A stretch of 64,000 bases of DNA from Bowmanella pacifica. Lineage in GTDB: Bacteria; Pseudomonadota; Gammaproteobacteria; Enterobacterales; Alteromonadaceae. Both the position numbers and the translations under genes were made by a program. The stretch's first letter is position 1. Each line of letters starts with the position of its first letter. The stretch spans positions 186,001 through 250,000 of the forward strand of contig NZ_BMLS01000003.1 of the NCBI RefSeq assembly GCF_014645355.1, in the 5' to 3' direction. The notes under the pieces were generated by a model. The model did no database searches. It had not been told where the DNA came from and was given only the letters and a program-made list of their open reading frames with translations. Shown here piece by piece: positions 19,839 through 28,370 of the stretch.

Positions 19839-22800
19839 TTAGAAGAAGTTGGTCTGTAAAGATACATAGAAGTACCGGCCTTCGGCACTATGCAGGCTGG
19901 CATCATAACCGTAGGTTTCGTCAGCCAGAGGTGGCTCACGGTCAAACAGGTTACGTACCCCAACACGCAGACGCATGCCGTCCATCGCGCCTTCGTCAAA
20001 GCTATACTGGCCGTACAGGCTGACAGTGTTCCAGGAAGACACATGCCAGAACTCGCCGGTTTCATCATTCACTGCACTGGTGTCGTAAAAATCACCTACA
20101 TACTTAGCGAATAAACCTGCTCCCCAGTTACCATTGCGCCAGCTTATGGTACCGGATGCCTGCCACTCAGGGCGGCCGTCCATCTGAATCATGTCACCCA
20201 CATCATCCAGGCTAATACCCAGAGCAGCCAGCTTGGCAGACTCTTCATCAACGCTTTGATACGACTCAAGAAGCTTGGCACCGTTCAGTTTGAAGTCAAA
20301 GTCGCCGAAAGCCGTACGGTTCAGCTTGTAGTAAATCCCCAGATCCAAACCTTCGGTAGTGCGTGAGTCCAGGTTTTCAAACAAGCCATAGATATCCATC
20401 ATATCGCCAACCGCTTCCAAGCCAGAGCCTGCGAAAAAGGCGATATCATCTGCGGTAGGCGCTGAACGAATCACGTTCGGGTTGCTTGAACCGTTCATAC
20501 GATACAGGTAATCCAGGTCGGCAATATTCTGATAAGAACGAATACCTACCAAGTCTTCCTGTTCAATACGCCAGAAGTCGGCGGTCAGAGTTAGGTTCTC
20601 AACAAAGGCCGGGGTATACACCATACCCAAACCATAGTTGTAATCCTTCTCTGGTTTCAGATCCGGGTTACCAAAACGAATGTTTTCACTACTGTCACTA
20701 CCACTACAGGCACTTAGGCTTTCGATCTCACCCTTGTTGATTTGCGCCTGACAACGGTAGTAGTCAATGGGGTAATTCACTCTGGCTGTACGTGCAGTAT
20801 GCAACTGCTCTAAGTTTGGTGCACGGAAACCTTCAGCATAAGAGGCACGAATCTGTACGCTCTGTGCAGGATACCAAGACAACACCGCCTTGGGCTTGAA
20901 TACGCTACCTACATCGTTATAACGCTCGTAACGGCCTGCAATCTGGAAGTCCAGTTTTTCAACCAGCGGAATGTCCATTTCAGGGCTGACCAACGGACCG
21001 GCCAATTCTACAAAGGCAGAAAATACATTACGAGAACCATCGGCATCGGGCTGACCACTTGAGCCCATAACGTCGGTTTCATAGACAGTGCCCGTTACCG
21101 CATCGGTATAGACAGTGGTGCCGTCCAAACGGTCGTCATAATCATTTTCAAAGCTCTCGTAGCGCCACTCTGTACCGAAAGCAACCCCAACATTACCGGC
21201 GGGCAGGCTGAACAGGCTGGGGTTAGATAATTTGTAATCAACCAACGCCAGCTCAGTTTCACCCACACGGCTTATGTTAACCAAAAATGGATCTATGCTT
21301 GCCTGGCTGTTACAGGTTGCACCACAGAATGGGTTATAAGCACTTTCGTCAGTGCGGTTTACCGCCTGCTGGAATTTGGTCAGGCTGGTACGGTTGTAAG
21401 TGGTATCGTCGGTCTTAGCCGCAGAATACAGTACCGCGCTATCCCAATCCCAATTACCAAAGTTACCACGGGCACCGGCTAAGCTTCTGTATGTTTTGTT
21501 AACAACATTAATTTTACGCACACCAGCGTCAACTACACGATAAGCGTCAATTTTGACATCCAAGCCTTCGGCAGGAATATCAAATCCACTAACACGGTTC
21601 ACACCAGAACCCAGCGGGTTCCAGTAAGCATCTTTAGAAATCGTAACCGGCGCGGACGTCAGCGTCGCAGTCTCAGCGCGCTGGGAATTAGACTCAGCCC
21701 AATAGTAGCTCAGCTCACCATACAGCTCAGTGCCACTGTCCATTTCATGGTTGATAAACAAGAACGCGTTCGCCCGCTCCGTCTCAGGAATCATAGTGCG
21801 GCTCTGGTTGGTATCAAAGCGCTGGTCTGAACTGATGGAACCACTATCGATACAGAGTCCATTGGCCAGAACACATTCTTGATTACTGTCCGAGCCATCA
21901 ACAGGTTCAATATGGAAACGACCGGCACCAGTAGTTAATCCACTTACGCCCTGGCTGGCATCAAAACGGCCCCAAGGTGTTGTGGTGGAAGTATTTCTAA
22001 ACTGAGTGTCTCCCTCCCATGAAGTTCCCTCGAGATAAGAGCGTCTGTCAGCGGAAGCGGCATAAGGCAACTCAGATGCCATCACGTCACTGGCTTTGTA
22101 GTAGTTCATGGACAAGGTCAGGTTAGTGGCCTGATCATTCACATACCAACCACCCAGCATATTCATATTAAGCTTGGAACGGCTGGTGTTCTCCGCCTCT
22201 CCGTACTGCACATCAAAACGGTAGCCGTCGAAGTCGCTGCGCATTTCACTGTTTACTACACCGGCAACGGCGTCAGAGCCGTAAATTGCCGCAGCACCGT
22301 CATGCAGGACTTCCACACGACGAATGCCCATAACAGGAATGGCATTCATATTCACCGTGGTCACAGGTACGGAGTTTTCCGTTTGTGAGCCGGGGTGCTG
22401 AACCAAACGGCGGCCGTTTAGCAACACTAGGGTGTTACCGGTACCGATGCTGCGCAGGTTAATAGAGGCTACGTCACCACGAGACGCATATACGCCGCTG
22501 ACTACATCGTTACCATTGAAATTTACGTTGCCATTGGAAGGAATAGCTGCAAACAAATCCGCACCTGAGGTAGCGGCAATAGCATCAATATCTTTCTGAT
22601 CCATCAGTGAAACAGGCAATGCGCCGGTTACGTTCAAGCCCTTGATGCTTGAACCAACCACGACCACCTTTTCTAAATCCTGCTCCTGCTCCTTTTGCAG
22701 CTTAGCAGCAGTACTCTCCGTGTTCTGCACTTGAGCGCCGGCAACTTCGGTGCGTTCAACACCAGTAGTTTGCTGGGCGATTGCCGCGCTGCTCCCAAGC

Positions 22801-22862
22801 GCGGTAAGAATACACAGAGCCAATGGGCTCAGATTACACTTGTTGCTGTTGGATGTTTTCAT
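19839..22862 (-). CDS. TonB-dependent outer-membrane receptor (peptide cluster)
   Basis: A 1007-residue receptor. The ATG at 22862 is preferred because GGGG lies 8 bases upstream; the signal peptide (CILTALGSSAAIAQQ) follows. The plug domain includes the TonB-box-proximal VEKVVVVGSSIKG-like segment, LNGRRLVQHPG and RRVEVLHDGAAAIYGSDAVAGVVN. The C-terminal half is a 22-strand barrel with the FRAPNLEQLH motif and a terminal Phe (SLQTNFF). The family imports peptides, siderophores or sugars. Its neighbours (a peptidase, a D-aminoacylase and a divergent LysR regulator) favour a peptide or acyl-amino-acid ligand. No Fur box was seen. Confidence 0.93.
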   Translation of the reverse strand: MKTSNSNKCNLSPLALCILTALGSSAAIAQQTTGVERTEVAGAQVQNTESTAAKLQKEQEQDLEKVVVVGSSIKGLNVTGALPVSLMDQKDIDAIAATSGADLFAAIPSNGNVNFNGNDVVSGVYASRGDVASINLRSIGTGNTLVLLNGRRLVQHPGSQTENSVPVTTVNMNAIPVMGIRRVEVLHDGAAAIYGSDAVAGVVNSEMRSDFDGYRFDVQYGEAENTSRSKLNMNMLGGWYVNDQATNLTLSMNYYKASDVMASELPYAASADRRSYLEGTSWEGDTQFRNTSTTTPWGRFDASQGVSGLTTGAGRFHIEPVDGSDSNQECVLANGLCIDSGSISSDQRFDTNQSRTMIPETERANAFLFINHEMDSGTELYGELSYYWAESNSQRAETATLTSAPVTISKDAYWNPLGSGVNRVSGFDIPAEGLDVKIDAYRVVDAGVRKINVVNKTYRSLAGARGNFGNWDWDSAVLYSAAKTDDTTYNRTSLTKFQQAVNRTDESAYNPFCGATCNSQASIDPFLVNISRVGETELALVDYKLSNPSLFSLPAGNVGVAFGTEWRYESFENDYDDRLDGTTVYTDAVTGTVYETDVMGSSGQPDADGSRNVFSAFVELAGPLVSPEMDIPLVEKLDFQIAGRYERYNDVGSVFKPKAVLSWYPAQSVQIRASYAEGFRAPNLEQLHTARTARVNYPIDYYRCQAQINKGEIESLSACSGSDSSENIRFGNPDLKPEKDYNYGLGMVYTPAFVENLTLTADFWRIEQEDLVGIRSYQNIADLDYLYRMNGSSNPNVIRSAPTADDIAFFAGSGLEAVGDMMDIYGLFENLDSRTTEGLDLGIYYKLNRTAFGDFDFKLNGAKLLESYQSVDEESAKLAALGISLDDVGDMIQMDGRPEWQASGTISWRNGNWGAGLFAKYVGDFYDTSAVNDETGEFWHVSSWNTVSLYGQYSFDEGAMDGMRLRVGVRNLFDREPPLADETYGYDASLHSAEGRYFYVSLQTNFF

Positions 22863-22968
22863 GACTATCCCCATTTGAGTTTGGCCGCCAAAGACGGACC
22901 TTATTGTTGTGGTGCCTACACAATCCTGAATAAGTTGTCCAAGCGCAATTAAAAGTAAATTTGCATCT

Positions 22969-22985
22969 CATAACCTGGAGTTATG
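22969..22985. promoter_or_regulatory. LysR-type box 1
   Basis: ATAACCTGGAGTTAT (22970-22984) is a perfect ATAAC-N5-GTTAT palindrome with the T-N11-A spacing of LysR recognition sites; flanking C and G extend the symmetry. It is placed upstream of the receptor promoter. Confidence 0.6.
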
Positions 22986-23111
22986 CTATTTTCGCGCGGT
23001 GCCGGACTATGCCATAGCGCAGGCAGGCCGGCCACTTGACGCGGCAAATTGCCGACTTATCAGGTTAAATGCCGGACAATATCATGCCAATTACAGGTAA
23101 TATGCACCAAT

Positions 23112-23132
23112 CCCATAACCCTGGTTTATGGG
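23112..23132. promoter_or_regulatory. LysR-type box 2
   Basis: ATAACCCTGGTTTAT (23115-23129) shares ATAAC and the TTAT end with box 1 and has CCC/GGG flanks that extend the symmetry to 21 bases. It lies about 95 bases before the LysR gene and could mediate autoregulation or looping to box 1. Confidence 0.5.
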
Positions 23133-23224
23133 CCAAGTCAGATTCGTCACAATATGTCGCTCGAAGTTGGTGGTAGCCTGCCACCTCTTTAGGTGACCGG
23201 GTTTTCTTTGCGAGGGTATAAAGC

Positions 23225-24106
23225 ATGCGGCTACGACATATAGAAGTATTTCACTCGGTATACACCACCGGCTCCATAACAGGCGCCGCCAAGCTACTAT
23301 TTGTCTCACAGCCCTCTGTCAGTAAGGTGCTGGCACATGCCGAGATGCAATTGGGTTTCCAGCTATTTCATCGTAATAAAGGTCAGTTAATTCCTACCCC
23401 GGAAGCCGATATGTTGTTTACCGAGGTAGACAAAACCTATCGTCAGTTACGTTCAATTCGCAAGATGTCAGAAAACATCAAACGTAATGACTTTGGACAA
23501 ATCAACCTGGCTTTCACCCCTGCCCTGGGGTTTGATGTGGTGCCCAAGGCGCTGGCAAAGTTTCGCCAGGAGCATCCTAATATTCGTTTCGATCTGGAAA
23601 CCACGCATAATGACCAGGCTTTGCAGGCCCTGACAGAACATCGCTGTGATTTGGCCCTGCTTTATTCCTCTCCGCCTATGCCTGGCGTCACTAAAATTGA
23701 ATGCGGCGAAGGGGAAATTGTGATCTTGTACCCCAAAGCGCAATTTCCAGACGAACCTAAAGTGCTGAGCCCCGAACAGCTTGGCAAAACTGAGCTTATC
23801 GGCATCTGGGACAGTGGTCCATTGGGTGAACTGGCCTATGACAGACTCACTAACGACGGTGTGCAGGTAGAAAGTAATCTGCAGGTCACCTCTTATTATG
23901 TTGCCGCCCGTATGGTGGCGCAAGGGCTGGGTTGCTGCACCATAGATAAGTTTACCGCGCTGGGAAATCTGTCGGACAAGGTAGGCATTGCCTCTTTTGC
24001 TCCCCCTTTAACCTTTAAGATTAACGGCTTGTATCTGGATAACCGGCCACTGTCCAAGGTCAGTGAAGCCTTCCTTAAATACCTGAAAACGGAAATTTCT
24101 CAATAA
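23225..24106 (+). CDS. LysR-family transcriptional regulator of the peptide cluster
   Basis: A 293-residue LysR regulator. The N-terminal winged helix-turn-helix reads MRLRHIEVFHSVYTTGSITGAAKLLFVSQPSVSKVLAHAE (written here as the domain at residues 1-60), and the C-terminal co-inducer domain begins near GQINLAFTPALGFDVVPKAL. GAGGG is 8-9 bases before the ATG. It is divergent from the TonB receptor, with two matching palindromes between them, so it very likely controls that receptor and perhaps the two enzymes behind it. The effector is unknown; a D-amino acid or peptide breakdown product is the obvious guess. Ends at a terminator. Confidence 0.92.
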   Translation: MRLRHIEVFHSVYTTGSITGAAKLLFVSQPSVSKVLAHAEMQLGFQLFHRNKGQLIPTPEADMLFTEVDKTYRQLRSIRKMSENIKRNDFGQINLAFTPALGFDVVPKALAKFRQEHPNIRFDLETTHNDQALQALTEHRCDLALLYSSPPMPGVTKIECGEGEIVILYPKAQFPDEPKVLSPEQLGKTELIGIWDSGPLGELAYDRLTNDGVQVESNLQVTSYYVAARMVAQGLGCCTIDKFTALGNLSDKVGIASFAPPLTFKINGLYLDNRPLSKVSEAFLKYLKTEISQ

Positions 24107-24115
24107 TACCTGCAC

Positions 24116-24140
24116 GGCCGACAAGCTCTGTCGGCCTTTT
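24116..24140 (+). terminator. terminator after the LysR gene
   Basis: GGCCGACA (24116-24123) pairs with TGTCGGCC (24129-24136), loop AGCTC, followed by TTTT. It is 10 bases after the stop codon. Confidence 0.85.
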
Positions 24141-24199
24141 CTGGCTCAACGCAGTCTAACAACGTATACTGGCGGCAAATTTGTCACCGGATCACTTCA

Positions 24200-25588
24200 T
24201 TGCTTTTTTCCGACCTGCCACTTGATCACAGATTACAACACGTCCTGCAATTAAAAGGCTTTAATCAGGCCACAGATATTCAGGCGCAGGCCGTGCCTCA
24301 TGCCTTGTTGGGTAAGGATTTGATTGTATCCTCAAAGACCGGCTCAGGAAAAACCTTGGCCTATCTGGTTCCGGCCATTCAGCGAGTGTTGAGAACCAAG
24401 CCTCTGTCGAAAAAAGATCCTCGCGTTCTGATCCTCGCGCCAACCCGCGAATTGGCTAAGCAGGTGTTTTTGCAACTGCGCGCCCTGCTAGACGGCCCCA
24501 GCGCCAATGTGGCGTTGATTTTAGGCGGCGAAAACTTCAACGATCAGGTTAAGGCACTAAAGCGAAGCCCGCAGTTTATCGTCGGTACTGCTGGCCGGGT
24601 GGCCGATCATCTAACGGATAAGTCGCTGTTTCTCAATGGCCTTGAGTTACTGATTCTGGATGAAGCTGACCGTATGCTGGACCTCGGTTTTGCTCCACAG
24701 CTAAAACATATTCATGCTAAGGCCGATCACCGTAAACGTCAGACTATGATGTTCTCCGCCACTTTGGATAACGCTGAATTACATTATCTGACCCAAACCC
24801 TGCTTAAGGCGCCACAGCGCATTAGTCTGGGCAGTGCCGGTGAGCAACATGCGGATATAGAACAGCGCTTTATTCTGGCTGATCATATTGAGCATAAAGA
24901 AGCTTTGCTAAAGGCGTTGTTGGAAAAGCAAGATTATCGCCAAGCCATTTTATTTACCGCCACCCGTGCCGATACCGACAGGCTGGCAAAGCTGTTGCAG
25001 GACTGGAATCTGACCAGCATCGCCTTGTCCGGTGACCTAAGCCAATCACAGCGCAGCAATATTATGAATGAGTTTGCTCGCGGTCATCACCAGATACTGG
25101 TGACCACTGATGTGGCATCCCGAGGCCTGGATTTACTCAAAGTATCGCTGGTGGTGAACTTTGACTTACCCAAAATGGCCGAAGAATACGTACACCGTAT
25201 CGGGCGGACAGGTCGTGCCGGCAATAAAGGTCATGCGGTGTCACTGGTAGGTCCGAAAGACTGGCAAAGCTTTGTGGCGATAAAGAGCTTGCTGGAACAA
25301 AGCATTGAGTTTGAAGTCATTGAAGGCCTGGAAGGTAAATTCAAGGGCCTTAAACCTGCACGCCAGCTAGGTAAGTCCGCCAAGTCCAAAACAGCACAGG
25401 GTGACGGAAATGTTTGGCAACAAGCCAAGCCTAAGGTCAAACGGGTGAACACCATGTCTGGTGTTGAAATTGGTGACAAGGTGCTGGTACGCAAAAAAGC
25501 CCGCCGACCTGCTGATGAAGAACTGGATGTCGAGCAGGACGAAATTATGCATGAGCCCCCCTTTACCGAAGGTGACTCCCAAGCCTAA
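24200..25588 (+). CDS. DEAD-box ATP-dependent RNA helicase
   Basis: A 462-residue RNA helicase with both RecA domains. Visible motifs are Q-motif region GFNQATDIQ, Walker A SSKTGSGKT, PTRELAK, DEADRML, the SAT motif, and HRIGRTGRAG (motif VI). The C-terminal tail is short and charged, like SrmB-type helicases that act in ribosome assembly, but the exact paralogue is uncertain. The start is TTG at 24200 (LFSDLPLDHRL), chosen because the Q-motif begins at a normal distance from it and no in-frame ATG lies close by; the Shine-Dalgarno is weak. The following 101-codon gene is 37 bases downstream. Confidence 0.93.
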   Translation: MLFSDLPLDHRLQHVLQLKGFNQATDIQAQAVPHALLGKDLIVSSKTGSGKTLAYLVPAIQRVLRTKPLSKKDPRVLILAPTRELAKQVFLQLRALLDGPSANVALILGGENFNDQVKALKRSPQFIVGTAGRVADHLTDKSLFLNGLELLILDEADRMLDLGFAPQLKHIHAKADHRKRQTMMFSATLDNAELHYLTQTLLKAPQRISLGSAGEQHADIEQRFILADHIEHKEALLKALLEKQDYRQAILFTATRADTDRLAKLLQDWNLTSIALSGDLSQSQRSNIMNEFARGHHQILVTTDVASRGLDLLKVSLVVNFDLPKMAEEYVHRIGRTGRAGNKGHAVSLVGPKDWQSFVAIKSLLEQSIEFEVIEGLEGKFKGLKPARQLGKSAKSKTAQGDGNVWQQAKPKVKRVNTMSGVEIGDKVLVRKKARRPADEELDVEQDEIMHEPPFTEGDSQA

Positions 25589-25625
25589 ACCCTGGCCGCT
25601 ATTTTGTTGATTACAAGGATGTGAG

Positions 25626-25931
25626 ATGAATCAGAATAAACTGGCAGACTTAAGCACCGATGAACTTATGGATATGTTTGTGCGGGTGGATGATAGCCGC
25701 TACCCTGAGCGGGCATGGGCTATTTACGCAGAGCTAAAAGAGCGCGGGGCCCTGTCTGCTGCTGCATTGAACGCCCGCTATGGTGAAGGCCCCCTTAACT
25801 GGTGGTCTTTGCTGTGGCGGGTACCGCTAGGGATATTGTTGTTTCCCTTTGGCGATAGGCCCCAGCGTGGCGCACTGGAGGCAAAAACTAAGGTCGCCAG
25901 GTTGGCCGCCATAACGCCCAAGCATGATTGA
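25626..25931 (+). CDS. hypothetical protein, 101 aa
   Basis: A small protein with an acidic N-terminal helical part (LADLSTDELMDMFVRVDDSRYPERAWAI) and one hydrophobic stretch at about residues 58-75 (WWSLLWRVPLGILLFPF), which could be a membrane hairpin or an amphipathic anchor. AAGGA lies about 7 bases before the ATG. It follows the helicase by 37 bases on the same strand and is closed by a strong terminator, so it may be cotranscribed. No family recognised. Confidence 0.65.
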   Translation: MNQNKLADLSTDELMDMFVRVDDSRYPERAWAIYAELKERGALSAAALNARYGEGPLNWWSLLWRVPLGILLFPFGDRPQRGALEAKTKVARLAAITPKHD

Positions 25932-25943
25932 CAGAGTAAAACC

Positions 25944-25973
25944 AAAAATGGCGCCTGCTGGCGCCATTTTTCT
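25944..25973. terminator. bidirectional terminator between the 101-aa gene and the YfcC-like gene
   Basis: AAAAATGGCGCC (25944-25955) and GGCGCCATTTTT (25960-25971) are exact inverse copies with a TGCT loop. Both strands have T tracts, suiting the two convergent genes. Confidence 0.9.
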
Positions 25974-27398
25974 TTATCCTTGTTGGCTCTGCTGAGCAAT
26001 TTGCGGCTGAACATCTTCACCATATCCAAAGGTCACCGCCAGCATCAGTACCACAGCCGCCGCCAGCATCAATTTCATCAGCAGCGGCAAGCAGAACCTG
26101 AACCAGAGATGATATGGCACCCCTGCCATACCAATAATGCCCATCAACACCGCATTGGTAGGAATGATCATATTGGAGAACCCGTCACCAAACTGATAGG
26201 CCAACACTGCCACCTGGCGAGTCACCCCAATCAGATCCCCAACGGGTGCCATAAGCGGCATGGTTACATAAGCCTGGCCACTACCGGAGGGAATAAACAG
26301 GTTAAGGATGGTCTGGATGATCAACATGCCTACTGCCGCAAGTTCAGCGCCAAGGTAAGACAAGGGCAGCGACATACCATACACCAGAGAATGCAGAACT
26401 TGTCCGTCTTCAAGAATCAAGGCGATGCCGCGTGCCACGCCGATAAGCATGGCCGTGCTGGCAAGATCTTTCACTCCGTCAATAAAGCGGTTGGCGGCCA
26501 CATCGGCCCCTATTTGACCAACCAGCGTAGTATAGATGCCCCAAGCAATAAATACCCCGCCCAGCTCATACAAATACCAGCCTTTGGTGGCAATACCCCA
26601 CACCGCGGTGACCAAAGACGCCACAAATCCAAGCAGAATCAGTTGATGACGCCCATTTAACTTAGGATAGCCTCCTTGCACCGTACCACTGAGTGGACAG
26701 GTTAGATCGCGGGTCAGTGAAGCATCGGGGTCGGCCAGTACCTTCTTGCCATACGACCACACGTGATGAAAACCTATTAGAACAAAGGGCACAAAAATCG
26801 CCAGACGCCATTCCAGTCCCGAATAAACAGGTACGCCGGCAATCTGTTGGGCAATCAATACGGTAAAGGGATTAAAAGCCGAGACACCATAGCCAATACC
26901 ATAGCCAGCCACAATCATGCCAACGGCGGTCATGGCATCCAGACGCATGGCTTTACATAAAGCCACCAGAATCAGGACAAAGGGAATGTACTCCCCCGCC
27001 GTACCAATGGCACCCGATGCCAAAGCAAAACAAAATACCACCATAAAAATCAGCAAATTGGGCTTATGACCAAAGCGTTCCAATAAACGCCCTATCAAAG
27101 CATCAATAGTACCGGTCGCCCGCGCGATGGATAACACGCCCCCCACAATAAAAACGAAGAAAATCACGTCCTGTGCTGCCGCCAACGCACGCGGAATGGC
27201 AGTTAAAAAATCCCAGGGAGTAAGATAATTACGGCTGTCGCTAAGAGTATAGGTGCCGGGTATCACCATCTCCCTGCCATTATCGGCCACTGCCGTATCG
27301 AAAAAGCCCTGTGGCACTATCCAGGTAGCGAGGAAAGCCACCAGCATCATGCCGAGCAGCAAAACTAAGGTGTGGGGAACTTTGAATCCTTGTGTCAT
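25974..27398 (-). CDS. YfcC/DcuC-family membrane transporter
   Basis: A 474-residue polytopic inner-membrane protein with about 12 hydrophobic segments, belonging to the C4-dicarboxylate/basic-amino-acid carrier superfamily that includes YfcC and ArcD-like antiporters. Diagnostic pieces are FKVPHTLVLLLGMM at the N-terminus, a long WIVPQG extracytoplasmic loop, the glycine-rich GTAGEYIPFVLILV, FNPFTVLIAQ, and IPSGSGQAYVTMPLMAP. The true substrate of this branch is not known; amino acids or dicarboxylates are likely. It is monocistronic, divergent from the periplasmic solute-binding-like gene. Confidence 0.88.
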   Translation of the reverse strand: MTQGFKVPHTLVLLLGMMLVAFLATWIVPQGFFDTAVADNGREMVIPGTYTLSDSRNYLTPWDFLTAIPRALAAAQDVIFFVFIVGGVLSIARATGTIDALIGRLLERFGHKPNLLIFMVVFCFALASGAIGTAGEYIPFVLILVALCKAMRLDAMTAVGMIVAGYGIGYGVSAFNPFTVLIAQQIAGVPVYSGLEWRLAIFVPFVLIGFHHVWSYGKKVLADPDASLTRDLTCPLSGTVQGGYPKLNGRHQLILLGFVASLVTAVWGIATKGWYLYELGGVFIAWGIYTTLVGQIGADVAANRFIDGVKDLASTAMLIGVARGIALILEDGQVLHSLVYGMSLPLSYLGAELAAVGMLIIQTILNLFIPSGSGQAYVTMPLMAPVGDLIGVTRQVAVLAYQFGDGFSNMIIPTNAVLMGIIGMAGVPYHLWFRFCLPLLMKLMLAAAVVLMLAVTFGYGEDVQPQIAQQSQQG

Positions 27399-27519
27399 CT
27401 GTTGTTATGTGCTTTTGTTATAAAGACGGCGAGTCTACGCAAACTCACCGTTAACGGCAATTCTAAGGGCGGTAAATTGCTTATCAGGCTGTCAGGACCT
27501 CAGGGAAGAACACTTGCTT

Positions 27520-28365
27520 ATGCGCTTTTGCTACTTTTTATTGATGTTGGCCCTCTTTGCACCCGGCCCCAAAGCATCCGCCGAACAATCTTTGACTTAC
27601 CCCCGTCCCGCCAGGCAAGACAGCACGATTATTGACTACCCACAAGCACTGCTCAAGGGGGCATTGAGTGCGGCAGGCCTACCTTATAAGTTACAGGCAT
27701 CATCTGAAAGTCTGGTGCAAAGTCGCGCATTAAAGCAACTGGAAGACGATCAAGGAATAGATGTCGTCTGGACCATGACAAGTATTGAGCGCGAGAAAAA
27801 TCTGCTTCCGGTGCGCATTCCCATCTACAAAGGACTTTATGGCTGGCGTCTGCTATTGATCAAGCCGCAGTCGCAAAGCCTACTTGAGGAGGTTAGTGAT
27901 CTGAGCGGGTTAGCCAGACTCCCCTTGCTACAAGGACGAGGCTGGCCCGATACTCATGTACTGCTCGCTAATGGTTTACGGGTTTATGGTACACCGCATA
28001 TCGAAGGGCTATTTGATATGTTACAGCATGACAGAGGGGTTGCCTTTCCCCGCTCGGTATTAGAAATCTGGCGCGAGCAAGACTACTACCAACATGACTT
28101 GGTGGTTGAAAAGCACCTAGTACTGTATTACCCCACCGCGATGTATTTTTTCTTTAGAAAGTCCGATCAAAAACTCGCTACCGGCGTCACCTCTGGTTTA
28201 TTGCGTATGCAGGAAAGTGGCGAGTTTGACCGCCTGTTTACTTTGTATCATCAGCACGCCGTGGATAAAGCTGGCCTCGCTCAACGTAAAGTACTCTCTC
28301 TGTGGAATCCACTGTTGCCTCAAGCAACCCCGCTTGAACAAGAACGATTTTGGTATCGTCCCTAA
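27520..28365 (+). CDS. periplasmic solute-binding-like protein
   Basis: A 281-residue secreted protein. A signal peptide MRFCYFLLMLALFAPGPKASA is clear. The rest resembles family 3 bacterial extracellular solute-binding domains (YPQALLKGALSAAGLPYKL near the start, GLYGWRLLLIKPQ, FDMLQHDRGVAFPRS, and a C-terminal GLLRMQESGEFDRLF, as in amino-acid binding proteins). No ABC permease genes are adjacent, so it may be a stand-alone sensor or an orphan binding protein. A TTG at 27514 has better spacing (7) to AGGGA than the ATG at 27520; either is possible. The gene is divergent from the YfcC-like transporter, which may mean a shared substrate. Confidence 0.75.
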   Translation: MRFCYFLLMLALFAPGPKASAEQSLTYPRPARQDSTIIDYPQALLKGALSAAGLPYKLQASSESLVQSRALKQLEDDQGIDVVWTMTSIEREKNLLPVRIPIYKGLYGWRLLLIKPQSQSLLEEVSDLSGLARLPLLQGRGWPDTHVLLANGLRVYGTPHIEGLFDMLQHDRGVAFPRSVLEIWREQDYYQHDLVVEKHLVLYYPTAMYFFFRKSDQKLATGVTSGLLRMQESGEFDRLFTLYHQHAVDKAGLAQRKVLSLWNPLLPQATPLEQERFWYRP

Positions 28366-28370
28366 CAGAC

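Larger units (their letters stand above)
22863..23224. promoter_or_regulatory. divergent TonB receptor/LysR control region
   Basis: This 362-bp stretch has no gene. It holds two T-N11-A LysR-type boxes, given as separate entries. It also has three related copies of a TGCCGGAC element near 23000-23010 (TGCCGGACTAT), 23049-23061 (a diverged TTGCCGACTTAT) and 23069-23079 (TGCCGGACAAT). A weak candidate -35 for the receptor (TTGGAC, complement of 22937-22942) lies about 28 bases downstream of the first LysR box, which would put that box near -70, the usual activating position. Confidence 0.55.

Noticed and set aside
22863-23224. The TGCCGGAC repeats as a CRISPR-like array
   Set aside because: Only three short diverged copies with irregular spacing of about 20-50 bases; not a CRISPR pattern.
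25980-26660. A 226-codon open frame antisense to the YfcC-like transporter
   Set aside because: His- and Gln-rich product, no recognisable fold, fully covered by the transporter gene.
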